Shown: piece after piece, positions 17,228 to 25,231 of the stretch
How the letters are laid out: every line of letters starts with the position of its first letter
Numbering within the stretch: position 1 is the first letter of the stretch
NCBI RefSeq assembly: GCF_002483205.1
Contig: NZ_DLHM01000004.1
Span: forward strand, 776,962-840,961
Reading direction: 5' to 3'
Length of the DNA stretch: 64,000 bases
Origin: Flavihumibacter sp. UBA7668
GTDB taxonomy: Bacteria > Bacteroidota > Bacteroidia > Chitinophagales > Chitinophagaceae
Made by a program: the position numbers and the translations under genes
The notes under the pieces: generated by a model
Seen by the model: only the letters and a program-made list of their open reading frames with translations
What the model was told of the DNA's origin: nothing
The model's database searches: none

Positions 17228-19693
17228 ATGAGGAGATACCTGAGTTTTGCCGCCGCAGCGCTGGCTACTATCGGACTTGTTTATACGCTGGATAGCAGGC
17301 AGGTACTGCCTGCCCCATTAGGGAAATTATTGAGTCCCCAGCATGGAATCTGGCAGAATGCAGAACCGGTGGAGCAATCCTTTAACCTGACTTATTCTTT
17401 TCCTGAGCTATTGGCTCCGGTTTCAGTATATATGGATGATCGGCTGGTACCCCATGTGGTGGCACAGAATGAAGCCGATCTATATTTTGTTCAGGGATTT
17501 CTGCATGCAAAATTTCGCCTCTGGCAGATGGAGTTTCAGACGCATGCAGCAGCCGGACGAATAAGCGAAATTCTAGGTGCCGGTCCGGATGGCAGAATCC
17601 TGAATTATGACCGTAGTATGCGAAGGCTGGGAATGGTTTATGCTGCTGAACAGTCTGTTAAAGAGGTGGAGAAGTCGCCCGAATCACTTGGGCAGTATGA
17701 AGCCTATGCCAAAGGAGTAAATGCCTATATTGATCAGCTTACCATTTCAGAATTGCCGATTGAATATAAATTACTGGGCTATTTTCCGGAGAAATGGTCA
17801 ACTCTTAAAACGGCACTATTTCTCAAGTATATGAGTTATGATCTGGCAGGGTCAGAATCGGATTTGGAATTCACCAATGCCAGAAGCAATTTTTCTCAGA
17901 TGGATTTTGAGCAGTTGTATTATTTTCTGGCAGATTCGCTGAAGCCGGTTATTCCAAATACATTGCAGCAGCCCTATCCGCTGGCACCTGCTTTAAATCT
18001 GGATCCTCCGGCAGATGTGGATTCACTTTATTTTTCTTTTCAGGGTGATTCAGCTATAGCTTCTGTTATTCCGGAGAATGAGCCGAATCCGGAAAACGGA
18101 AGTAATAACTGGGCTGTTTCCGGTGCAAAAACTGCTTCCGGCAGGCCTATTCTAAGCAATGATCCGCACCTTGGATTGAACCTTCCATCGCTCTGGTTTG
18201 AAATGCAGTTAACGACACCGGAATTCAGTGCCTACGGTGTTACGTTTCCTGGATCACCCAATGTAATAATAGGGTTTAATGAGGATATTTCTTTTGGATT
18301 TACCAATGCAGGAAGAGATGTAAAGGATTATTATGAAATTAAATTTCAGGATGAAAATAAGGCGGCCTATTGGTTCAATGGAGAATGGAAACCTGCGGAG
18401 AAGCGGGTGGAAATTATCAAAATAAAAGGCGAACCTGATTTACTTGATACGGTTTCCTATACTTTATTTGGTCCGGTCATGTATGATGAAAAGTACAAAA
18501 TTGATGACCAGACCATCCGGTACCTGGCAGTACGATGGAAGGCGCATGATCCGAGCAATGATGGCCGTGCTTTTTATGAACTCAATCATGCTAAAAACCT
18601 GGCAGATTACCAGGAAGCGATTAAATACCTGACCTGTCCGGGTCAAAATTGCATTTTTGCTTCTAAAACAGGTGATATTGCCCTTACCCAGCAGGGAGTG
18701 TTTCCGGCCAAATGGCGCCGGCAGGGTGATTTTATTATGCGGGGAACAGATAGTTCCTATATGTGGAGAGGGATGATTCCTGTGGAGGAAAATCCGCGTA
18801 TGATAAATCCGGAGCGGAATTATGTAAGCAGCGCCAATCAATTGGCGGTGGATGGAAGCTATCCCTATTATACTGGTACGGAGTTTCCTATTTACAGAGG
18901 CTATATGATCAATCGCCTGCTAGACTCCATGCAGGGTATTCGTCCGGAGCAAATGATGGAAATGCAGATGAACGATTATGTTGTTAAAGCCGAGTTTGCA
19001 AGACCTTTATTATTGAGAACAAATCCCGCCAGCCTTACTGAATCTGGCAGAAAATACCTCGAGATTTTCAGGAAATGGAATTTGCGGTATGAGCCGGGAT
19101 CAGAAGGGGCAACGGTATTTGATTTCTGGTGGCAGCAATTGCAGCATTCCATCTGGGATGATGAATTTGCAGAAAGCGATCTGCCCATGCCCTGGCCATC
19201 AGAATTTACACTGTTGGAAAGCCTCCTGCGGGATTCGGTTTATTCTTTCACAGATAATATCAATACTGAAACGAAGGAGCAACTGGAAGATATCCTTGCC
19301 TCCTCCCTCAATTTAGTATCTGATTCATTGGATAAGCTGGCTGCTAAAAACGGGTTGGCCTGGGAAAAAGTAAAAGCAACAGGTGTGAATCATCTGTTGA
19401 AAGTTATACAGCCCTTTAACCGGTCGAACCTTCCGATTGGTGGCGGTAAGGGAGTTATTAATGCGACTACAGCAGATCATGGACAAAGCTGGCGGATGGT
19501 GATTCATATGACGGATGAGATTGAGGCCTATGGAATCTATCCAGGCGGACAAAGCGGTAATCCGGGTAGTAAATACTATGATAATTTTGTGAATGACTGG
19601 GCTGCGGGTAAGCATCACCGTTTACTATTTATGAAGCGTGGAGAAACCAGTGATCCAAAAATCAGGTGGACGATGGAATTCCGTAAGGGTTAG
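17228..19693 (+). CDS. Penicillin acylase family protein (Ntn hydrolase)
   Basis: About 821 residues with an N-terminal hydrophobic leader, so periplasmic or exported. The family is made as a precursor that self-cleaves to expose a serine nucleophile; here it is Ser292 in ENGSNNWAVSG, following an alpha-chain region with the FVQGFLHAKFRLWQME motif. Downstream SNDPHLGLNLPSLW and the C-terminal GGQSGNPGSKYYDN are typical of the beta chain. Substrates are amides such as acyl-homoserine lactones or beta-lactams, not predictable here. The ATG at 17228 is used instead of a TTG at 17219. Confidence 0.9.
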   Translation: MRRYLSFAAAALATIGLVYTLDSRQVLPAPLGKLLSPQHGIWQNAEPVEQSFNLTYSFPELLAPVSVYMDDRLVPHVVAQNEADLYFVQGFLHAKFRLWQMEFQTHAAAGRISEILGAGPDGRILNYDRSMRRLGMVYAAEQSVKEVEKSPESLGQYEAYAKGVNAYIDQLTISELPIEYKLLGYFPEKWSTLKTALFLKYMSYDLAGSESDLEFTNARSNFSQMDFEQLYYFLADSLKPVIPNTLQQPYPLAPALNLDPPADVDSLYFSFQGDSAIASVIPENEPNPENGSNNWAVSGAKTASGRPILSNDPHLGLNLPSLWFEMQLTTPEFSAYGVTFPGSPNVIIGFNEDISFGFTNAGRDVKDYYEIKFQDENKAAYWFNGEWKPAEKRVEIIKIKGEPDLLDTVSYTLFGPVMYDEKYKIDDQTIRYLAVRWKAHDPSNDGRAFYELNHAKNLADYQEAIKYLTCPGQNCIFASKTGDIALTQQGVFPAKWRRQGDFIMRGTDSSYMWRGMIPVEENPRMINPERNYVSSANQLAVDGSYPYYTGTEFPIYRGYMINRLLDSMQGIRPEQMMEMQMNDYVVKAEFARPLLLRTNPASLTESGRKYLEIFRKWNLRYEPGSEGATVFDFWWQQLQHSIWDDEFAESDLPMPWPSEFTLLESLLRDSVYSFTDNINTETKEQLEDILASSLNLVSDSLDKLAAKNGLAWEKVKATGVNHLLKVIQPFNRSNLPIGGGKGVINATTADHGQSWRMVIHMTDEIEAYGIYPGGQSGNPGSKYYDNFVNDWAAGKHHRLLFMKRGETSDPKIRWTMEFRKG

Positions 19694-19711
19694 TAAGAAA
19701 ACAACTTTAAC

Positions 19712-20056
19712 ATGAAATTTATCATTTCTACGATACTCACAGCACTGTTAAGTTTTGTACTCGGGTTATATTTACCCTGGTGGAGCATAGCAATTGGTTC
19801 GTTCATTGTTGCCATTGCCATTCATCAGGCAGGATGGAAAGCGTTTCTTTCAGGGTTTATAGCCTTATTTTTGTTGTGGAGTGTTCATGCCTGGTTGATC
19901 AATGCAGCAAATGAAGGAATTCTGGCGAACAAAATTTCTATGCTTATCCTGAACATCGAAAATCCGGTACTGTTAATTTTGGTTACCGGGTGCATAGGTG
20001 CATTGGTTGCCGGATTAGCAGCATTAACAGGTAGTCTAGCCAGGAAGATGGTATAA
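19712..20056 (+). CDS. Small hydrophobic membrane protein, unknown
   Basis: 114 residues with about four transmembrane helices (ILTALLSFVLGLYLPWWSIA, GFIALFLLWSVHAWL and a glycine/alanine-rich last helix). I recognise no named family. It lies 18 bases after penicillin acylase and 2 bases before the DUF5686 gene, so it is probably part of a three-gene transcript. Confidence 0.75.
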   Translation: MKFIISTILTALLSFVLGLYLPWWSIAIGSFIVAIAIHQAGWKAFLSGFIALFLLWSVHAWLINAANEGILANKISMLILNIENPVLLILVTGCIGALVAGLAALTGSLARKMV

Positions 20057-20058
20057 AT

Positions 20059-22527
20059 ATGCAGAAAATTTTATTGGTTTTTCTATTGCTGTTGCAGCAG
20101 GGTCTGCTTCATGCAGGTATGGTAAGTGGATATGTGAAGGATGAAAATGGGAAACCATTGCCCTATGCCTCTGTCTATAATAAAAACGGCCAACAGGGTA
20201 CCACTTCAGGAGTGAATGGATATTATCAATTGAATTTACCGGAAGGAATGTATACGCTGGTAGCCCAACATGTTGGCTATACAAAACAGGAACTGAAAGT
20301 TGAGGTAGGGACTGGTCGGGTTCAGGCAGATTTTATATTACAGTTGCAACAGGCTTCACTAAAGGAAGTAGTGGTTAAACCGGGGGCGGAGGATCCCGCT
20401 TATGAAATTATACGGAATGCCATTAAAAAAAGAAAAGAACACCTGGAAGAGTTGAGCGGATTTCAATGTAAGGTGTATACAAAGGAGCAATTGCAACTGC
20501 GTGACTTTCCGACCAGATTTCTGGGCCAAAAAGTTGATTTTGAGGATGGAGATACCAGTAAAAAGAAGATTCTGTATTTGTCGGAAACGGTCTCCAATTA
20601 TTCGGTAAAAGGGCCAGGGCTGGATAAGCTGGAAGTGTTGTCTACAAGGGTTAGTGGAAATAGTAATTCTTTTGGGCTGAGCCTGCCGAGGATCATTAAT
20701 TTTTACCAGAACAGTATTGTGGTACAGGGATTGAACCAACGGGGTTTTATCAGTCCAATTGCCAATAATGCACTACATTATTATCGCTATAAATATGAAG
20801 GCAGCTTTTGGGAAGAAGGGGTTGAAATCAATCGTATAAAGGTTATCCCTAAACGAAAATATGAGCCGGTATTTTCGGGAACTATATTGATTACGGAAAA
20901 TGACTGGCGGATTCACAGTTTGCAATTGCAGCTGTTGAAAGAATCTCAGATGGAGATTCTTGATACACTGCAGGTGGAACAATTATATGCACCGTTTGAA
21001 AATAAACAGTGGGTGATTCGTAAACAGGTGCTTTATCCCACTATCAAAAGATTTGGTTTTGATGTTGTTGGAAGTTCTGTAACGGTTTATTCTGATTTCA
21101 ATCTGGAACCCGGATTTGAACCTAAGTTTTTCAACAATATTGTAATGAAATACAATGAGGGATCCAATCGAAAATCGATTGATTATTGGGATTCAATCCG
21201 GCCCCTGCCATTACAGCCGGAAGAAATTATTGATTATCGCAGAAAAGACAGTCTGGAACAGGCGCGAAAGGATCCCCGTTATCTTGATTCGCTTGACCGG
21301 ATCCGGAACAAGGTTTCCATAACAGCATTATTATTGACCGGTGAAAGTTTCAGTGTACAGAAAAAACGGGTAACGATCAGTGTGAACTCCCTGTTGCAAT
21401 CGGTAAGTTATAATACAGTGGAGGGATTGGCACTGGCGGTATCGGGCGTTTGGAATAAACGGCTGGACTCCCTTAATGCAGGAAAAAGTATCAGCCTTAA
21501 GCCTACTATACGATATGGTTTTTCGAACGGGCATTTGAATGCAAGATTGCAGGGTACCTATAATTTTGGAACCCGCAATGCATCCAGTTTAAGCTTCAGT
21601 GGCGGTAAATATGTTTTTCAATTTAACAACGAAGCACCAGTTGGACCGCTGGTTAATAGTTTTGCCACCCTGGTAAGAGAGTTGAATTATATGAAATTGT
21701 ATGAGGCTTGGTATGGAAAGCTGCAATATCGAAAAGAATTGAATAATGGATTTGTTGTTTCTGGCGGATTGCAGTACCAGGATCGATGGTCGGTGAATAA
21801 TACTACTGATTATAAATGGAGAGATCATAAGGATCGGGTGTTTTCTCCAAATTTACCGGGGTCCTTATTGACGGTTCCAATGGAAGCCCACCAGGCATTT
21901 AGTACAGATATCAGCATAACATGGAAGCCGGGTTTACGATATGTTGAGTTTCCGGATCGAAAATTGAATCTGGGTTCAAAATACCCCTCCATGTCATTGG
22001 GGATAACAAAGGGTTGGAAGGGGATTTTTGGATCGGATGTGGATTATCTGAAATGGGAATCGGGTATCCGGGATGACCTGAATCTGAAAATTGGAGGGCA
22101 GTTTCAATATTCCGTATTGGTAGGTGGATTTTTGCAAAGAGATGCTGTTCAGGTGCCGGATTTCAAACATTTTAATGGCAATCAGTTGATGTTTGCCAAT
22201 CCATATATGAGTAGTTTTCAGGCCTTACCTTATTACAAGTTCAGTACGAATTCCCGTTTGTGGATGGAGGGACATGTGGAGCACCATCTGAATGGATTAC
22301 TGACCAATAAAATTCCGGGTTTCCGGCAATTGAACTGGTTTTTGGTGGGAGGGGTGAATGCGCTCTGGCTGGATGGAAATCGCCATTATGGAGAGGTACT
22401 AATTGGTCTGGAAAATATTCTGAAAATTTTACGGGTGGATTTGGTGATGCGTTTTGATCAGGGCCGGTTTTCCGGAACATATGGCCGTTTATCGATCCGG
22501 GGCTTTTCCATAGGGTCAAATGATTAA
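20059..22527 (+). CDS. DUF5686 protein with carboxypeptidase-like regulatory domain
   Basis: 822 residues: a signal peptide (LLVFLLLLQQGLLHA), then a CarboxypepD_reg-like beta-sandwich at about 22-95 (GYVKDENGKPLPYASVYNK...GTTSGVNGYY), then a large DUF5686 region rich in alternating beta strands and aromatic residues. The C-terminus ends in outer-membrane-like strands (GTYGRLSIRGFSIG). It resembles TonB-dependent-receptor architecture without a plug domain, so an outer-membrane location is likely. Function is unknown. Confidence 0.87.
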   Translation: MQKILLVFLLLLQQGLLHAGMVSGYVKDENGKPLPYASVYNKNGQQGTTSGVNGYYQLNLPEGMYTLVAQHVGYTKQELKVEVGTGRVQADFILQLQQASLKEVVVKPGAEDPAYEIIRNAIKKRKEHLEELSGFQCKVYTKEQLQLRDFPTRFLGQKVDFEDGDTSKKKILYLSETVSNYSVKGPGLDKLEVLSTRVSGNSNSFGLSLPRIINFYQNSIVVQGLNQRGFISPIANNALHYYRYKYEGSFWEEGVEINRIKVIPKRKYEPVFSGTILITENDWRIHSLQLQLLKESQMEILDTLQVEQLYAPFENKQWVIRKQVLYPTIKRFGFDVVGSSVTVYSDFNLEPGFEPKFFNNIVMKYNEGSNRKSIDYWDSIRPLPLQPEEIIDYRRKDSLEQARKDPRYLDSLDRIRNKVSITALLLTGESFSVQKKRVTISVNSLLQSVSYNTVEGLALAVSGVWNKRLDSLNAGKSISLKPTIRYGFSNGHLNARLQGTYNFGTRNASSLSFSGGKYVFQFNNEAPVGPLVNSFATLVRELNYMKLYEAWYGKLQYRKELNNGFVVSGGLQYQDRWSVNNTTDYKWRDHKDRVFSPNLPGSLLTVPMEAHQAFSTDISITWKPGLRYVEFPDRKLNLGSKYPSMSLGITKGWKGIFGSDVDYLKWESGIRDDLNLKIGGQFQYSVLVGGFLQRDAVQVPDFKHFNGNQLMFANPYMSSFQALPYYKFSTNSRLWMEGHVEHHLNGLLTNKIPGFRQLNWFLVGGVNALWLDGNRHYGEVLIGLENILKILRVDLVMRFDQGRFSGTYGRLSIRGFSIGSND

Positions 22528-22546
22528 GACGGATTCGGGAAATTCT

Positions 22547-22554
22547 TACCTTTG
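22547..22554 (+). promoter_or_regulatory. Bacteroidota -7 box (TACCTTTG) upstream of trhO
   Basis: TACCTTTG lies 53 bases before the trhO start in the short gap after the DUF5686 gene. No convincing -33 TTG is present. Confidence 0.45.
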
Positions 22555-22607
22555 CGGCGTTACAGAAATTTTGTTCACAAGGCAAGTGTCCTTAAAATTT
22601 CATTTTA

Positions 22608-23627
22608 ATGCCCGTATTACACAACAGAGTCTCCCAGGAGGAGCTGAAGCGTCGTTTAATGGAGGAAACCGAACCCCGGACCACCATTTCCTTTTATCAA
22701 TATTTTTTTATGGAGGATCCCCAGGTTTTCAGGGATCAATTGTATGTGCACCTGAATGCGTTGAAAGTATTTGGACGGATTTATGTTGCCCATGAAGGGA
22801 TAAATGCACAGATCAGTGTGCCAGCTGGTAATTTTGATGCTTTTCGAGTTTATTTGTACAGTATTGAGCAGTTAAATGGTGTTCGACTGAATATTGCCGT
22901 GGATGATGATGGAAAATCCTTCTGGGTGCTGAAGATAAAAGTGCGCGAGAAGATTGTGGCAGACGGCATTGAGGATCCGGCATTCGATATGCAGAATAAG
23001 GGCCGTTATGTGGATGCTGCAACTTTTAATGCGCTTACCGATGACCCGGCAACGATTGTGGTGGATATGCGCAATCATTATGAATATGAAGTGGGTCATT
23101 TTGAGCGGGCTATTGAAGTACCAAGTGATACATTTCGGGAACAATTGCCGATGGCCGTAGAAATGTTGGAATCGGATAAGGAAAAGAATATCATCATGTA
23201 TTGTACGGGCGGGATTCGTTGTGAAAAAGCGAGTGCCTACCTGTTACATAAAGGCTTCAAGAACGTTTTTCACCTGGAAGGAGGCATTATTCAGTATGCC
23301 AATAAAGCCAAAGAGCAGGGCTTGCCGAATAAATTCAGGGGGAAGAATTTTGTGTTTGATAACAGGTTGGGGGAGCGGATTTCGGAAGAAATTATTGCTC
23401 GTTGCCATCAATGCGGCGAGCCGGCTGATGATCATACGAACTGTGTTAATGAGGGCTGCCATCTGCTATTTATACAATGCAAATCCTGTGCAGAGAAATA
23501 CGATGGCTGCTGCAGTTCAGCCTGCCAGGAGGTGATTCATCTTCCCGAAGAGGAGCAGAAAGCACTCCGCAAGGGTGTGATGAAGGACCAGAATATCTTC
23601 AACAAATCCCGCATTCGCAAGCGCTGA
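22608..23627 (+). CDS. trhO: tRNA uridine(34) 5-hydroxylase, rhodanese family
   Basis: A 339-residue YceA/TrhO-type enzyme that hydroxylates U34 of tRNAs toward 5-carboxymethoxy- or methoxyuridine. The N-terminal acylphosphatase-like part contains FFMEDPQVFRDQL and AHEGINAQISV. The rhodanese domain has the active Cys199 in MYCTGGIRCEKAS. The C-terminal region carries many cysteines in CxxC pairs (CHQCGE, CVNEGCH, CKSC, CCSSAC), probably zinc-binding. Complete length, with its own -7 box upstream. Confidence 0.93.
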   Translation: MPVLHNRVSQEELKRRLMEETEPRTTISFYQYFFMEDPQVFRDQLYVHLNALKVFGRIYVAHEGINAQISVPAGNFDAFRVYLYSIEQLNGVRLNIAVDDDGKSFWVLKIKVREKIVADGIEDPAFDMQNKGRYVDAATFNALTDDPATIVVDMRNHYEYEVGHFERAIEVPSDTFREQLPMAVEMLESDKEKNIIMYCTGGIRCEKASAYLLHKGFKNVFHLEGGIIQYANKAKEQGLPNKFRGKNFVFDNRLGERISEEIIARCHQCGEPADDHTNCVNEGCHLLFIQCKSCAEKYDGCCSSACQEVIHLPEEEQKALRKGVMKDQNIFNKSRIRKR

Positions 23628-23639
23628 TACGCTTGGTTC

Positions 23640-23715
23640 GGCGGGCGCGGCCCGCCACAATTCACCCGACCGGTGCCACCCGCCGGGTGAATCGGACATT
23701 CCACCCGACGGGTGG
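23640..23715. repeat. Cluster of three GC-rich palindromes between trhO and the histidine kinase
   Basis: In order: GGCGGGC/GCCCGCC at 23640-23656; an ATTCACCCG...CGGGTGAAT inverted pair at 23660-23692; and CCACCCG-A-CGGGTGG at 23701-23715. The CACCCGAC core recurs in the palindrome array at 25126-25174, at the other end of the kinase gene. They look like REP-type elements and could also end trhO transcription, although no T-run follows. Confidence 0.75.
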
Positions 23716-23791
23716 TTGGGGGCAATACAAGAGGTTGATTTTCGTTGTATTAGTTCGGGATCTTTTGAAAGACCGAATAAACCGCCGTGCG

Positions 23792-25171
23792 ATGATCAAT
23801 TTGTTGTTTTTGAAAACGGGCTGGATTCAAAAGGAAAGGGTTGTTGTAGAAGAAAGTCCGGTAGATTCTTTAGAAGTGCGCAAGATGCGCATCTTTAACC
23901 GGCTCAACTGGTTGGGATTATTAACCGGCATTTTTTTACCTATAACCGGCCTGCTGAATAATGATGAACTTCCACTGATTGCCTGGATAGTTGCCTGTTC
24001 CCCTGCATTTATTAGCGGTGCTGTGTTGATTTTTAATTTTTACCAAAAATCAATTACAGCCCTGATGATTTACTTTACCTGTTACCCGGTACTGAGTACG
24101 ATGGTATATGCAGCTGATCTTGATTTGGGGATCGAGCTGTTTTTCATATTATACGGGGTACTTTCCGTGTTTTTTCTGCCGAAGTTATGGCAGGCGATTT
24201 TTTGCGGTGCCATCGCAGCGCTTTGTTATATCGTGGTATATGTCCTAAAGCGGGACTATACTACGGAATTATCCAATCTGAATTATCCCTTCTTTATCGG
24301 AAATCATTTATTGGCGCTGTTCTTTATTTTTTATGCGCTGTACCTGATCAAAAAAGAGAATACCGGATATCAGGCTGAATTGATCCAATTCAATGAACGA
24401 TTACAGGCGCAGAAGAAACTGGTGGAGCAGCAGTCGGCCCAGCTAAGTGATCTGAATACACTCAAGAATAAATTATTCTCGGTAATTGCACATGACCTTC
24501 GGACGCCGATGTATGCATTAAAGAATCTTTTCCGCAATATTGAACAATATGATCTGCCGGCAGAGGAAGTGAAAATGATGATTCCGGATATCAATCAGGA
24601 AATGCAATTCACCACCAATCTGATGGAAAATTTATTGCAATGGGCGAAAAGTCAGTTGCAATCTGCTGCAACCCATCCGGAAGAATTAAATATGGCATTG
24701 TTGACACAGGAAGTAGTTGGACTGGTACGTTTGCAGGCCAGTAGTAAATCCATCGAAGTACGGAATGAACTGAAAAAGGAAGAACTGGTTTGGGCAGATA
24801 AGGATATGACGCAAATGGTTCTGCGAAATTTGATATCCAATGCGTTGAAATTCACTCCGGAGAATGGATTGGTGGAAATCGGATCACGTGAGCTTGACAG
24901 TCATATTGAAATATATGTAAAAGATAATGGGAAGGGGATGTCGCCCGAAACCCTGGAGAAACTGGAAGAAAATTCCTTTTTTACGACGCAGGGAACCAAT
25001 AATGAAGCGGGTACAGGCATCGGTTTGATGTTGTGCCGGGAGTATCTCCATCGCAATGGCGGCTGGTTATCCATCCATTCCCAACTGGGCGAAGGCAGCG
25101 AATTTCGCTTCACTCTTCCTAAACACTTTCACCCGACCGGTGGCACCGGTCGGGTGGCACCGGTCGGGTGA
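23792..25171 (+). CDS. Membrane sensor histidine kinase
   Basis: About 459 residues from ATG 23792 (MINLLFLKTGW); other starts such as ATG 23886 are possible, and an in-frame opening reaching back into trhO is not coding. Five or six membrane helices fill residues 35-195, followed by a coiled-coil linker (LQAQKKLVEQQSAQLSDL). The HisKA box FSVIAHDLRTP has the phospho-accepting His234. The ATPase domain shows NLISNALKF (N box), DNGKGM (G1) and GTGIGLMLCREYL (G2). No receiver or partner regulator is adjacent. The last codons are made of palindromic repeat DNA. Confidence 0.88.
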   Translation: MINLLFLKTGWIQKERVVVEESPVDSLEVRKMRIFNRLNWLGLLTGIFLPITGLLNNDELPLIAWIVACSPAFISGAVLIFNFYQKSITALMIYFTCYPVLSTMVYAADLDLGIELFFILYGVLSVFFLPKLWQAIFCGAIAALCYIVVYVLKRDYTTELSNLNYPFFIGNHLLALFFIFYALYLIKKENTGYQAELIQFNERLQAQKKLVEQQSAQLSDLNTLKNKLFSVIAHDLRTPMYALKNLFRNIEQYDLPAEEVKMMIPDINQEMQFTTNLMENLLQWAKSQLQSAATHPEELNMALLTQEVVGLVRLQASSKSIEVRNELKKEELVWADKDMTQMVLRNLISNALKFTPENGLVEIGSRELDSHIEIYVKDNGKGMSPETLEKLEENSFFTTQGTNNEAGTGIGLMLCREYLHRNGGWLSIHSQLGEGSEFRFTLPKHFHPTGGTGRVAPVG

Positions 25172-25174
25172 AAG
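25126..25174. repeat. GC-rich palindrome array encoding the end of the histidine kinase
   Basis: Arm one, CTTTCACCCGACCGGTG (25126-25142), is perfectly complementary to CACCGGTCGGGTGAAAG (25158-25174). A second CACCGGTCGGGTG copy sits between them at 25144-25156. The kinase stop codon (25169-25171) lies inside the last arm, so the array encodes the final residues of the protein. Confidence 0.85.
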
Positions 25175-25184
25175 TAGAATCCCC

Positions 25185-25192
25185 TAACTTTG
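25185..25192 (+). promoter_or_regulatory. Bacteroidota -7 box (TAACTTTG) upstream of mutS2
   Basis: TAACTTTG lies 40 bases before the mutS2 start and 10 bases after the palindrome array; it matches TAnnTTTG. The -33 position falls inside the palindrome and has no clear TTG. Confidence 0.45.
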
Positions 25193-25231
25193 CCCGGCTG
25201 AGGCCGGAAAGGGCCTCCGGAAGATCAGACT

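Noticed and set aside
23477..23791. Extended N-terminus of the histidine kinase reaching into trhO
   Set aside because: This stretch overlaps trhO and translates palindromic repeat DNA; the kinase proper begins at about 23792.
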